From Thermoplasmata archaeon (GTDB taxonomy: Archaea; Thermoplasmatota; Thermoplasmata; Thermoplasmatales; Thermoplasmataceae), in contig JAJYDZ010000018.1 in the NCBI GenBank assembly GCA_021790415.1, forward strand, positions 1 through 11,964: 11,964 bases of DNA, in the 5' to 3' direction. A model generated the notes under the pieces. The model made no database searches. It worked only from the letters and a program-made list of their open reading frames with translations, and was not told where the DNA came from. Position 1 is the first letter of the stretch; each line of letters starts with the position of its first letter. A program made the translations under genes and the position numbers. Shown one piece after another: positions 1 through 6,629 of this stretch.

Positions 1-1
1 C

Positions 2-754
2 GGACAGCTCGTTGGAATGCAATATCTGTGGGATTCCTGTGGAAAATGCAATTTCTGTCTGAGCGGCAATGAAAATATGTGCTCAAAGGCTTCCGTGACT
101 GGTGAAACAGTCAACGGCGGATATTCCCAATACATCTTGGGCAATAATAATCATATCTACCTGTTGCCAGAGGGTATAGAACCATTGAAAGATGCCCCCA
201 TGATGGGTGCAGGTATTACAGCATTTCGCTCTGTGAAGAATCTTGGATCAATAGAAGGAAAAACCATAGCTGTTGTTGGAGCGGGCGGCATAGGAAAGAT
301 GGCAATCCAATTTTCAAAGATATACGGTGCCAATGTTATAGCCGTTTCAAGAAGTGAAATGAACAGGGATTTATCCCTTGATCTCGGTGCAGACGAGGCC
401 TTTGACCCGGGTCCAAATTACGAATTCGCGGAAAAGATAAGGAGAACAGCAGATCATGTCATCGTATTTGCTCCATCTGATAATGCTGTAAATGCATCAC
501 TGAAGATATGCAAAAAGATGGGGTCTGTGGTATTAGGGGTCTATGCAACAATTAGAGACTTTCGCTTTACTGACGAGATAAAGGTGTCAGGAACCCTCAT
601 AGGAAGCATAGCTGATGCAAATGAGGCAATAGATCTTATTATCAAACATAAACTTAGGATAAATACCAAAGTCTTTCCCCTTACTTCAGCCAATGATGCT
701 CTGTTGAAACTCAAACGCGGAGAAATACCGGGGAGAGCAGTATTGCAAATTTGA
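2..754 (+). CDS. Zinc-containing medium-chain alcohol dehydrogenase, 3' part (5' end outside window)
   Basis: The reading frame is open from base 2, so the gene starts upstream and 250 C-terminal residues are visible. Near the visible N-terminus four cysteines (visible residues 13, 16, 19, 27; CxxCxxCx7C) form the structural-zinc lobe typical of medium-chain alcohol/polyol dehydrogenases. A Rossmann nucleotide site follows (GAGGIG, residues 93-98). The second beta strand ends in Ser-Arg (AVSRSE) instead of an acidic residue, which favours NADP(H) over NAD(H); this is inference. The segment that in active family members usually carries the third catalytic-zinc ligand (a Cys just before xGxTxx) reads PMMGAGITAF, with Gly in that place, so the catalytic zinc site may be altered. 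The family oxidises alcohols or sugars in the cytoplasm; the substrate cannot be told. The gene ends 56 bases before the next gene, which has its own promoter. Confidence 0.9.
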   Translation, partial: GQLVGMQYLWDSCGKCNFCLSGNENMCSKASVTGETVNGGYSQYILGNNNHIYLLPEGIEPLKDAPMMGAGITAFRSVKNLGSIEGKTIAVVGAGGIGKMAIQFSKIYGANVIAVSRSEMNRDLSLDLGADEAFDPGPNYEFAEKIRRTADHVIVFAPSDNAVNASLKICKKMGSVVLGVYATIRDFRFTDEIKVSGTLIGSIADANEAIDLIIKHKLRINTKVFPLTSANDALLKLKRGEIPGRAVLQI

Positions 755-783
755 CCAAAATTTGCAGGAAAAATTTATGAACG

Positions 784-794
784 AAATTATATTT
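784..794 (+). promoter_or_regulatory. TATA-like box (box A) for the radical SAM-cdc6 unit
   Basis: AAATTATATTT is centred about 22 bases before the ATG at 811, in the only intergenic gap upstream. The spacing suggests a leaderless or nearly leaderless transcript. A second TATA-like string (TTATATAG, about 796-803) lies too close to the ATG to serve this start. Confidence 0.5.
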
Positions 795-810
795 CTTATA
801 TAGTGACACA

Positions 811-2490
811 ATGACCAAATTTGTTTTAATTTCAGATACTACCTTAAGCTATGAATACCGGAATTTTCCATTACTTGATTTTCTGCCGTGCGCTCCAGGG
901 AAGGCTGTACCAGAAAATATTTATAAATTTCTCAGGGGACCCCCTCCCGCAGCAAAGCCAAATGGGGAAATCCTTTTTGCACCATATTCTTTGAGGAAGC
1001 TGGAAGCATCTCTTCTAACAAGGTTCAGAAAAGAAGATATTGCAGTTGCCCACGAAGATTACCTGCAGAATTTCATAAAGGACGATACTGAAATTATAGC
1101 AGTTTCCACCATGGATCCACTGGGTATTGGACCAACGACGATGTCGTATCATGCTCTTCTGGGCGGTTCTTTGGATGCATGGGTTAGAAGAGAATGGGAC
1201 AGCCTCATGGTAAGAATTAATTCTGCCAGAGCCGGAAAAAAAGCGAAACTGATCGTTGGCGGACCAGGAGTGTGGGAATTTACAATTCTCCGCGATGAGA
1301 TAGAGAAATATCATTTTGATTACATATTCCAGGGAGAATCTGACGACATTCTGCCGGATCTGTTCGAGCAGATCGTTGAGGATGATCTTGATCCTGCAAT
1401 GTTCCAGCGCGGATATATGAGTTATGATGATAATTTCAGGAAGATAACCAAAAAGGATGATCTGTTCATAGCCAGAGGTTTTTCCAAAGCGGCATATCCC
1501 AGACTGGAAGAGATTCCAAAGATCGTGAATCCTTCGGTGAAGGGAATGGTTGAAGTCTTGATTGGGTGCGGAATAGGTTGTGACTTTTGTGAGGTGACAC
1601 TCAGACCGCTCAGATACCAGCCAACAGAATACGTAATGGATGAAGTGAGAGTGAATGCTCAGGCAGGGTTCCCAAATGCATGGCTTCACTCAGATGAGAT
1701 TTTTGCTTACAAACATGGGAATATGTATGTTCCCAATGAAGATGCACTTCAGGATCTTTTCTCCGGAGTAATGTCCATAAAGGGTGTGAAAAGTTCCAAT
1801 CCTACGCATGGAAGAATATCAATTCCCGCAGGTTATCCTGAGATGATTGAAAAACTTTCAAAGACATTAAAGGCTGGCCCGAGAAACTGGATCGGACTTC
1901 AGACTGGTGTTGAAACGGGAAGCGATGAACTGGCCAAGAAACATATGCCAAATAAGACATTACCCTTAAAAATAGGACCAGACGGAAGCTGGCAGGAAAT
2001 TATCTGGCAGGGGGTAAATGTAGAAACCAGAAATTACTGGCGTCCGGCATTCACTATTCAGGTCGGTCAGAATGGTGAAACTGTGGAAGATAACTGGGAT
2101 ACAGTTGCAATGATAAACAGGCTAAGCAACTCCTTCTCTGGGGATAGACCATTTGAATTTACCATTACACCCTTAATAAACGTGCCTTTGGGTAGAATAA
2201 AGTCAAAGACATTAAACAGAGATATGCTCACAACCGATATGATGGCCGTATTCTATGCCTCATACAGACATCTGGCAAAGATGGCTGCCAGAGATGGATT
2301 CAGAGACACAACGGGAAACGTGATTGCAAGATTGGGTACCGGATCGGTAATATCCTTCGGCGGTTATATGATGATGAAATTCATAGAGAAGAGGGCAAGA
2401 AAGATGGGTGTGGACATAGACCGTGTTAAGCACTATGGTCTGAACTCATCAAGGGAAATAACCTCGTTTTCTGCGCTATCAAGGGCATGA
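811..2490 (+). CDS. B12-binding-domain-like radical SAM protein
   Basis: This 559-residue protein has an N-terminal alpha/beta region resembling the cobalamin-binding-like domain of B12/radical SAM enzymes (about residues 1-200, with GGPGVWEF at 150-157 and FQGESDD at 173-179). A radical SAM core follows. The cluster cysteines are C253, C257 and C260 (CGIGCDFC, a CxxxCxxC motif), which would hold a [4Fe-4S] cluster that cleaves S-adenosylmethionine. LQTGVETGSDEL (363-374) resembles the family's SAM-contacting 'GiEsGsd' strand. The classical DxHxxG cobalamin-ligand motif is not visible, so B12 may bind base-off or not at all. The substrate is unknown. Length and layout would fit archaeal lipid-modifying radical SAM proteins such as the GDGT ring synthases (GrsA/GrsB), but this is only a hypothesis. 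The ATG at 811 follows a TATA-like box, and the stop overlaps the start of the cdc6-like gene (ATGA), so the two are probably co-transcribed and translationally coupled. Confidence 0.85.
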   Translation: MTKFVLISDTTLSYEYRNFPLLDFLPCAPGKAVPENIYKFLRGPPPAAKPNGEILFAPYSLRKLEASLLTRFRKEDIAVAHEDYLQNFIKDDTEIIAVSTMDPLGIGPTTMSYHALLGGSLDAWVRREWDSLMVRINSARAGKKAKLIVGGPGVWEFTILRDEIEKYHFDYIFQGESDDILPDLFEQIVEDDLDPAMFQRGYMSYDDNFRKITKKDDLFIARGFSKAAYPRLEEIPKIVNPSVKGMVEVLIGCGIGCDFCEVTLRPLRYQPTEYVMDEVRVNAQAGFPNAWLHSDEIFAYKHGNMYVPNEDALQDLFSGVMSIKGVKSSNPTHGRISIPAGYPEMIEKLSKTLKAGPRNWIGLQTGVETGSDELAKKHMPNKTLPLKIGPDGSWQEIIWQGVNVETRNYWRPAFTIQVGQNGETVEDNWDTVAMINRLSNSFSGDRPFEFTITPLINVPLGRIKSKTLNRDMLTTDMMAVFYASYRHLAKMAARDGFRDTTGNVIARLGTGSVISFGGYMMMKFIEKRARKMGVDIDRVKHYGLNSSREITSFSALSRA

Positions 2491-3602
2491 ATCAGAACAT
2501 AATAAGAAACAGGAAGCCCCTTGAAAGTTCATTTGTGCCAGATGAGATTCTCCACCGCAATGATGAAGTTGAAAAGATCGAAAGATCCGTAATTCTCCCT
2601 TTAAAAATGGGATCATCAACAAACCTTTTAATTCATGGTGATTCCGGAACTGGGAAAACCGTCACCATGAAATACGTAGTTTCAAAGCATCCGGAAATGA
2701 GTATATTTTATGAGAATGCTATTTCCAGCGGTAATTTCAAAAATATTCTAATATCAGTTTTGAGAAGCATGGGCAAGGTCATGCCTGATCGTGGAACCAG
2801 CTATTCACAAATATTCAGGAGCATGGCCCTTTCCACTTCCGGAACAGGCATTTTGATAATAGTGGACGAATGCGCCAATGCAATCAGAATGGATCCTAAT
2901 GGTTTATACAATATGCTCCGTGCAGGAGAGCTCTATGGGGTTACCCTTGGAGTAATACTTGTTTCGGTTGATGACCCACTAATATATATGAGTGAAAGAG
3001 AGAGAAAGACCCTTGGTCTTTTTTCGGGAATGAAGTTCTCAAAATATTCCGAGGATGAACTTCATTCAATATTGATGCAGAGAGCTTCTCTTTCCCTTCA
3101 GGAAGGTACATATTCAGATGAGACCGTCAGATACATAGCTGAGATATCTTCCTCATTCGGCAGCGCAAGGGTAGCCATAGAATTGCTTCAAAAGGCTGCT
3201 TACAGTTCCGAATACCGGGGAGGCAGTGAAATTTCAGGAGAGGATATCAGGGCAGCCAAATCCATGATAAATCCATACCTGACTGAAAGCAAGCTTTCTG
3301 AGCTGGAAAGCGACGAACTTGTGGTTCTTCTTGCCGTATGCCAGGCTCTTGAAAATTCAAGCAGCACGGATACTGCTGAGGTTTACGAAATATCCACATC
3401 ACTCTTCGAACTTTATGGTCGCGAGGCCATGGATCTTCCCTTCATATATCGGACCACAAAAAAATTGCAAACCCTTGGGATCATTGAAGGCAGGATAACA
3501 GGAAAGGGCGATCGGAAAGGCGTTGAAAAGAGACTTACACTGAGCGATGTGCCTGTTGCCATACTTGCAGACAAGATCAGGCTGATTCTTGACAGACTTT
3601 AG
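2487..3602 (+). CDS. cdc6: Orc1/Cdc6-family replication initiator ATPase
   Basis: The 371-residue AAA+ protein has Walker A GDSGTGKT (51-58), Walker B ILIIVDE (D127, E128) and a sensor-2-like GSARVAIELL with R228. A C-terminal winged-helix region (about 262-371) includes a TLGIIEGRI segment and a glycine-rich wing (GKGDRKG). This is the domain order of archaeal Orc1/Cdc6, which binds origin DNA and helps load MCM. The strand that normally ends in an Asn sensor-1 residue reads ILVSVDDP, with Val161 in the Asn position, so this may be a divergent paralogue with altered ATPase. It begins in an ATGA overlap with the radical SAM gene, which is unusual because archaeal cdc6 genes often sit beside an origin. 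The gap upstream of this operon (56 bases) looks too short for a full origin, and no repeated origin-recognition boxes were seen. It converges on the polymerase gene with 6 bases between stop codons. Confidence 0.9.
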   Translation: MNQNIIRNRKPLESSFVPDEILHRNDEVEKIERSVILPLKMGSSTNLLIHGDSGTGKTVTMKYVVSKHPEMSIFYENAISSGNFKNILISVLRSMGKVMPDRGTSYSQIFRSMALSTSGTGILIIVDECANAIRMDPNGLYNMLRAGELYGVTLGVILVSVDDPLIYMSERERKTLGLFSGMKFSKYSEDELHSILMQRASLSLQEGTYSDETVRYIAEISSSFGSARVAIELLQKAAYSSEYRGGSEISGEDIRAAKSMINPYLTESKLSELESDELVVLLAVCQALENSSSTDTAEVYEISTSLFELYGREAMDLPFIYRTTKKLQTLGIIEGRITGKGDRKGVEKRLTLSDVPVAILADKIRLILDRL

Positions 3603-3608
3603 TGCAAA

Positions 3609-5618
3609 TTATTCAAGCCAGTTTTCAAGCGTGATTATGTTGTTTGCCCTTGCATATGATATAAGATACTGAAAAGGCTCGAATGCCCGGTGTATATATT
3701 TTTCATAGAAATGATAATCGGGAATATCATCAGGGTTTTCTCCTATTATGTGTCTCTTCCCGTCCTTTACAATGACTTCCATTCTCTGCCCGGGGTTTTC
3801 ATCCATACCAGATAGGCGCATGGATCTGATTGCGGCTTTCTGAAGGTTTTCCACTTTATAGTTTTCAAGCCTTCTTGTTGTTTTTAGATTTATGATAAAA
3901 TCCTCCTTCTCCATCTTCCTTAGTTTTGAAATATATCTGTTCCGGATATGGTAAAGCTTCTCTGAGGCTTCACCTATTTCATGTATGGTTTTGCAATGAG
4001 AAAGTATGCCAAGCAATTCTCTCTGCATTTTTCTTGATATATCCGGAACATCACTTCTTCTCAGATCTATGCCCCTTACCTTCATATCTGAATTTATCTT
4101 CCTCCCGAAATATCTGTTCAGGGAACCGAGACCTGATCTTGCGGGCGGAACAAAGAGCCAATCATAGTGGGAATCGAGAACTATATTTATCATGGTTTCC
4201 TCTTTTATTCTCCTTATTGCATTGGTGATGTTTCCATTGCCCTTTATCCAAAGAGAATCAACTATTCCATGTATTATGGTAAATCCTTCCTCCTCACATA
4301 TTCTCATTGCCCTTGAAAGGGCCCATCTGCCTATGGATGTTATGGCCTCGTGGAGCTCGATTCTACCAAATCTGGCGTTCTTGTATCCGGTATATCCAAA
4401 TGAGGTTACCAGAAGCCATTTCAGGGCAGTATCTCTGTTTGAATACACCTTTCCCATGGGCTTTATGGTTTTGTATATGAGTCGCTCCTTAAGCAGCGGT
4501 TCTATGGCACTTGAAAGAAAACCTCTGTCAAGTTGCACATAATATGGGTTATCACCGGGAAGCTTCATTCTTCCATGTCCAGGCGATGCGGTTACCGTTT
4601 CCGGTGAGAGATTGTAATTAACAATTATAGTAGGATACATGGATGAGAAGTCAATTTCGTATATGTTTTCATATATTCCCGGATCAGGCTGCAGCACAAA
4701 CCCTCCCTTGTCTGTTGCAAAAAGTGTTTCAATAGTTTTTTCCTTTTCATGATCGTCTTTGAAAGCCGTAACAAGTATGCCCGATGAAATGGCATTATAT
4801 ATCTCCATTGACGAAACGGCTGTACCGGGAGTGACATTTGATGCCGTTTCAGGATTCAGCGATGATATTTTCGATATTTCATAAATTCCATCCATGCCGC
4901 TTTCAGAATAAATCATTGACGATTGACTTATGCAGATTTTACCATTTATTCTCACCCGATCAGGGGTATAATGCACCTGTCCATATGATTCATAAGTGCC
5001 GCCAGTATCCTTTCTTATCCCGGGGAGTTTATATCCCGCATTTTCCATCCTCAGCAGAAATCTGTAAAAAGTGCCAAGATGATTATCATATACAATTACT
5101 GTTGAATCATCTATGGCAGAACTTATGCGTTCCATTGCATTCCTGGGATTCCTTTCTACCGATCCGTTTATTATGGCTCCGGAAAATTCTCCGGATTTTT
5201 CCTCTCTTATGGTTATTTGAGCTGTTGGTATATCCGGATCCATATCGTACAGGGAATCTTTTTGAAAAAATTTGAGTTTATTCTGTGCCATGAATCTTAG
5301 AACCGGATCTATGGCGGCATTGAACACGGAAAATTTCCTTCCATATCCACAATATTGAACGATCCTTATGATTTCCCTCTCCATTGACGGTCTCACTGTT
5401 ACATTGATCCCTTTCATGTTTCCAAATATGTCCCGTGCTTCAACCCATGCATAGTCGATCCAATGAGATGCGTCAAACTGCCTCGACAGGAATTCCAGAT
5501 CGTATTTGTCTCCGGAAATGAATATATTGGAATAATTCCGGTACATTGTTTTTTCAATCTTCCCCCCAATGAGTTTCCATAGAGTTATTCTGTCTGTTCC
5601 TGTGGCATTGATGATCAT
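3609..5618 (-). CDS. Family-B DNA polymerase paralogue with decayed exonuclease and altered active site (PolB2-like)
   Basis: With the ATG at 5618 the product is 669 residues, shorter than main archaeal PolB enzymes (about 770-850). Palm motif A is intact (DFSSMYPTII, D323, Y328). Motif B aligns as KWLLVTSFG from K400, with Val404 where NSxYG normally has Asn and Phe407 where it has Tyr. Motif C reads HGIVDS in place of YGDTDS: the first Asp is Ile452, but the second Asp, the metal ligand usually essential, is kept (D454). A thumb-like RRLENYKVENLQKAA lies near 580-597. In the exonuclease region no DxE motif is visible, and the ExoII-like YDNHLGTFY (177-185) lacks its Asp, so proofreading is probably lost. 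Nucleotide addition may survive with altered fidelity, as in lesion-bypass PolB2. An in-frame TTG at 5633 would add five residues, but an AGAGGA ribosome site five bases before the ATG favours 5618. It is the last gene of a three-gene operon. Confidence 0.88.
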   Translation of the reverse strand: MIINATGTDRITLWKLIGGKIEKTMYRNYSNIFISGDKYDLEFLSRQFDASHWIDYAWVEARDIFGNMKGINVTVRPSMEREIIRIVQYCGYGRKFSVFNAAIDPVLRFMAQNKLKFFQKDSLYDMDPDIPTAQITIREEKSGEFSGAIINGSVERNPRNAMERISSAIDDSTVIVYDNHLGTFYRFLLRMENAGYKLPGIRKDTGGTYESYGQVHYTPDRVRINGKICISQSSMIYSESGMDGIYEISKISSLNPETASNVTPGTAVSSMEIYNAISSGILVTAFKDDHEKEKTIETLFATDKGGFVLQPDPGIYENIYEIDFSSMYPTIIVNYNLSPETVTASPGHGRMKLPGDNPYYVQLDRGFLSSAIEPLLKERLIYKTIKPMGKVYSNRDTALKWLLVTSFGYTGYKNARFGRIELHEAITSIGRWALSRAMRICEEEGFTIIHGIVDSLWIKGNGNITNAIRRIKEETMINIVLDSHYDWLFVPPARSGLGSLNRYFGRKINSDMKVRGIDLRRSDVPDISRKMQRELLGILSHCKTIHEIGEASEKLYHIRNRYISKLRKMEKEDFIINLKTTRRLENYKVENLQKAAIRSMRLSGMDENPGQRMEVIVKDGKRHIIGENPDDIPDYHFYEKYIHRAFEPFQYLISYARANNIITLENWLE

Positions 5619-5619
5619 T

Positions 5620-5844
5620 TTATCCTCTGTCAAGCAGCTTTATTATCTCCATGAGTATGGAAATGACAAACCTGAGTTCTGCTTCAATATCTCCTGCAGA
5701 TAGTTCTCCGGAATGTTTCCTGCCCATGATCATCAACTCTTCGAGCACCTGCAGATCTTCCTTTCTCATGGAATCCTTTGAAGAGGCGATCCTTGAACAT
5801 AGTGCCTCTACAGCCTGCCTTGAAGTGGTTGTCGATCTTCCCAT
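5620..5844 (-). CDS. Small helical protein encoded between the RecA-like gene and the polymerase (74 aa)
   Basis: This short protein is charged and looks all-helical, with two likely amphipathic helices (about residues 24-42 and 48-72, the latter LSAGDIEAELRFVISILMEI and following). I do not recognise a family. No cysteine cluster, signal peptide or membrane segment is present. The start is well supported: GGAGGG lies six bases upstream of the ATG. The gene overlaps the end of the upstream RecA-like gene by 37 bases in another frame, and its stop is one base before the polymerase ATG. That packing implies translation together with the polymerase. It could be a small adaptor or oligomerisation subunit for the polymerase or the RecA-like partner; this is inferred from position only. 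Confidence 0.72.
   Translation of the reverse strand: MGRSTTTSRQAVEALCSRIASSKDSMRKEDLQVLEELMIMGRKHSGELSAGDIEAELRFVISILMEIIKLLDRG
5623..5628 (-). promoter_or_regulatory. Ribosome binding site deciding the polymerase start
   Basis: On the minus strand AGAGGA is followed by ATAAA and then ATG at 5618. The site overlaps the last codons and TAA stop of the 74-residue upstream gene, leaving one base between stop and start. It supports the ATG over the TTG 15 bases upstream. Confidence 0.6.
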
Positions 5845-6278
5845 ATATGACCCTCCTCTGTTGTTATACCTGCCATGGCCAGCTCGGCTGACTTCATGAA
5901 ATATTTTAGCTTGCCTGCCTTTCCAATTACATTAAAAATTATGCGTGAACCCTGAATTGATGACTTTATCCTGAGCGATTCAAGTATGGTTTCTATCATT
6001 ACAAGATCCCATTCATCTGACACCCTTGAAAATATGAATAACACCGCCTTTTCTATGTATTGTTCCCTGAGTATGCGAACGAGCTGGTAAGAAGTTAATA
6101 CACGTTGAATGAACACCTCCCTGCCCTGAAGCATTTTCAGGTGCTGTCCTGTTAAAATTATCCCGTCTGAGATAAGAATGTTGATCTTCCCTTCATCGCC
6201 AATATAATCCATGCTTCTTCTGAAGGAAGTCCATGTAAAGTTTTCCGTAACCCATATGCGAAGATATCCTCTTTTCAC
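5808..6278 (-). CDS. RecA-fold-like protein lacking ATP-binding motifs; first main gene of the polymerase operon
   Basis: The 156-residue product starts with GTG at 6278; an in-frame TGA eight codons upstream allows no ATG. The pattern VFIQRVLTSYQLVRILR (55-71) followed by a hydrophobic strand AVLFIFSRVSDEW (78-90) resembles the RadA/RecA segment 'vyvaRayNsdHQ...' followed by the Walker B strand 'LLIVDSL'. Here the Walker B Asp is replaced (FIFSR) and no GxxxxGKT Walker A exists, so it is probably not an ATPase. The resemblance was judged by eye and is tentative. The gene is followed by an overlapping 74-residue gene and a divergent PolB, a set that recalls polymerase accessory proteins such as bacterial ImuA, which is also RecA-related. 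The GTG overlaps the TGA of a 13-codon upstream ORF (GTGA), which suggests coupled initiation. It might otherwise be an unrelated alpha/beta protein. Confidence 0.75.
   Translation of the reverse strand: MKRGYLRIWVTENFTWTSFRRSMDYIGDEGKINILISDGIILTGQHLKMLQGREVFIQRVLTSYQLVRILREQYIEKAVLFIFSRVSDEWDLVMIETILESLRIKSSIQGSRIIFNVIGKAGKLKYFMKSAELAMAGITTEEGHIWEDRQPLQGRL
5851..5856 (-). promoter_or_regulatory. Shine-Dalgarno site GGAGGG of the 74-residue gene
   Basis: On the minus strand GGAGGG precedes the ATG at 5844 with six bases between. It lies inside the coding sequence of the upstream gene, and it shows that this overlapping small ORF is deliberately translated. Confidence 0.65.
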
Positions 6279-6316
6279 CAGATTGAAATCTCTTCTGAAT
6301 CAATACGTTTATTCAT
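6275..6316 (-). CDS. Possible 13-residue leader peptide ORF upstream of the RecA-like gene
   Basis: On the minus strand an ATG at 6316 opens a 13-codon frame (MNKRIDSEEISIW) whose TGA overlaps the GTG of the next gene (GTGA). A TATA-like word lies 21-31 bases before this ATG, the distance expected for a leaderless transcript starting at it. If transcription starts there, the mini-ORF would be the first thing translated and would feed ribosomes to the weak GTG start. It could also mean that the true N-terminus of the next protein lies here and a one-base sequence error separates the frames. The ORF is too short for coding statistics. Confidence 0.3.
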   Translation of the reverse strand: MNKRIDSEEISIW

Positions 6317-6336
6317 GAGAAAAAAAATGAGTAAAT

Positions 6337-6347
6337 AGTCCATAATA
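6337..6347 (-). promoter_or_regulatory. TATA-like promoter element of the polymerase operon
   Basis: On the minus strand TATTATGGACT lies 21-31 bases before the ATG at 6316. The identical 11-base word lies at the same distance before the aroB ATG. The position matches an archaeal box A for a leaderless transcript. Confidence 0.45.
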
Positions 6348-6598
6348 GCGGTTTTCCGAATAAAATTCAACCTTATGACCGGTGAAAAGAACAATCCTCA
6401 ACTATGTCAGACCATGTTTTGTAAACAAACGTCGTTATGACAATATACAAAAACCTTATCCCGGTGGATTGGTTTCTTCAGAATGCATTCATACGCTCAA
6501 GGGGAGAAGTTAGACAGTTTTACTTCAATTCGCCCATAAAAATTCAAAGGTACGTTTATTATTTCAGGAGAATTCCATTTTAATGATTGAAATAGTAT

Positions 6599-6608
6599 AC
6601 TATATATA
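6599..6608 (+). promoter_or_regulatory. TATA box for the small membrane protein gene
   Basis: ACTATATATA is centred about 27 bases before the ATG at 6630, which places the expected transcription start on the A of that ATG. This supports a leaderless mRNA and the 6630 start over the TTG at 6621. The box sits inside an imperfect palindrome (AGTATA at 6594-6599, TATACT at 6605-6610). Confidence 0.6.
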
Positions 6609-6629
6609 CTCCTATGACAATTGCTACAA

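Larger units (their letters stand above)
6317..6629. other. Non-coding stretch between divergent genes
   Basis: These roughly 310 bases separate the polymerase operon (leftward) from the small membrane protein gene (rightward). Each end holds a likely TATA-like promoter. The middle (about 6360-6580) has only short open frames, such as an 18-codon ATG frame at 6483 without convincing signals. I saw no tRNA, no clear C/D-box pair, no repeated origin boxes and no long inverted repeat. It is longer than the other gaps in the window, so an unrecognised small RNA or a binding region remains possible. Confidence 0.5.

Noticed and set aside
1015..1689. 224-codon open frame on the minus strand inside the radical SAM gene
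   Set aside because: It is antisense to a well-supported conserved gene, has a low-complexity composition, and shows no start signals or recognisable motif.
3926..5275. Several plus-strand open frames opposite the polymerase gene
   Set aside because: They overlap each other and the conserved polymerase motifs on the other strand; their sequences look like shadow translations.
5619..5633. TTG at 5633 as the polymerase start, giving a 14-base overlap with the 74-residue gene
   Set aside because: The ATG at 5618 has AGAGGA at the right spacing and directly follows the upstream stop; the TTG has no comparable site.
6621..6629. TTG at 6621 as the start of the membrane protein
   Set aside because: The TATA box is 27 bases from the ATG at 6630, which fits a leaderless start there better.
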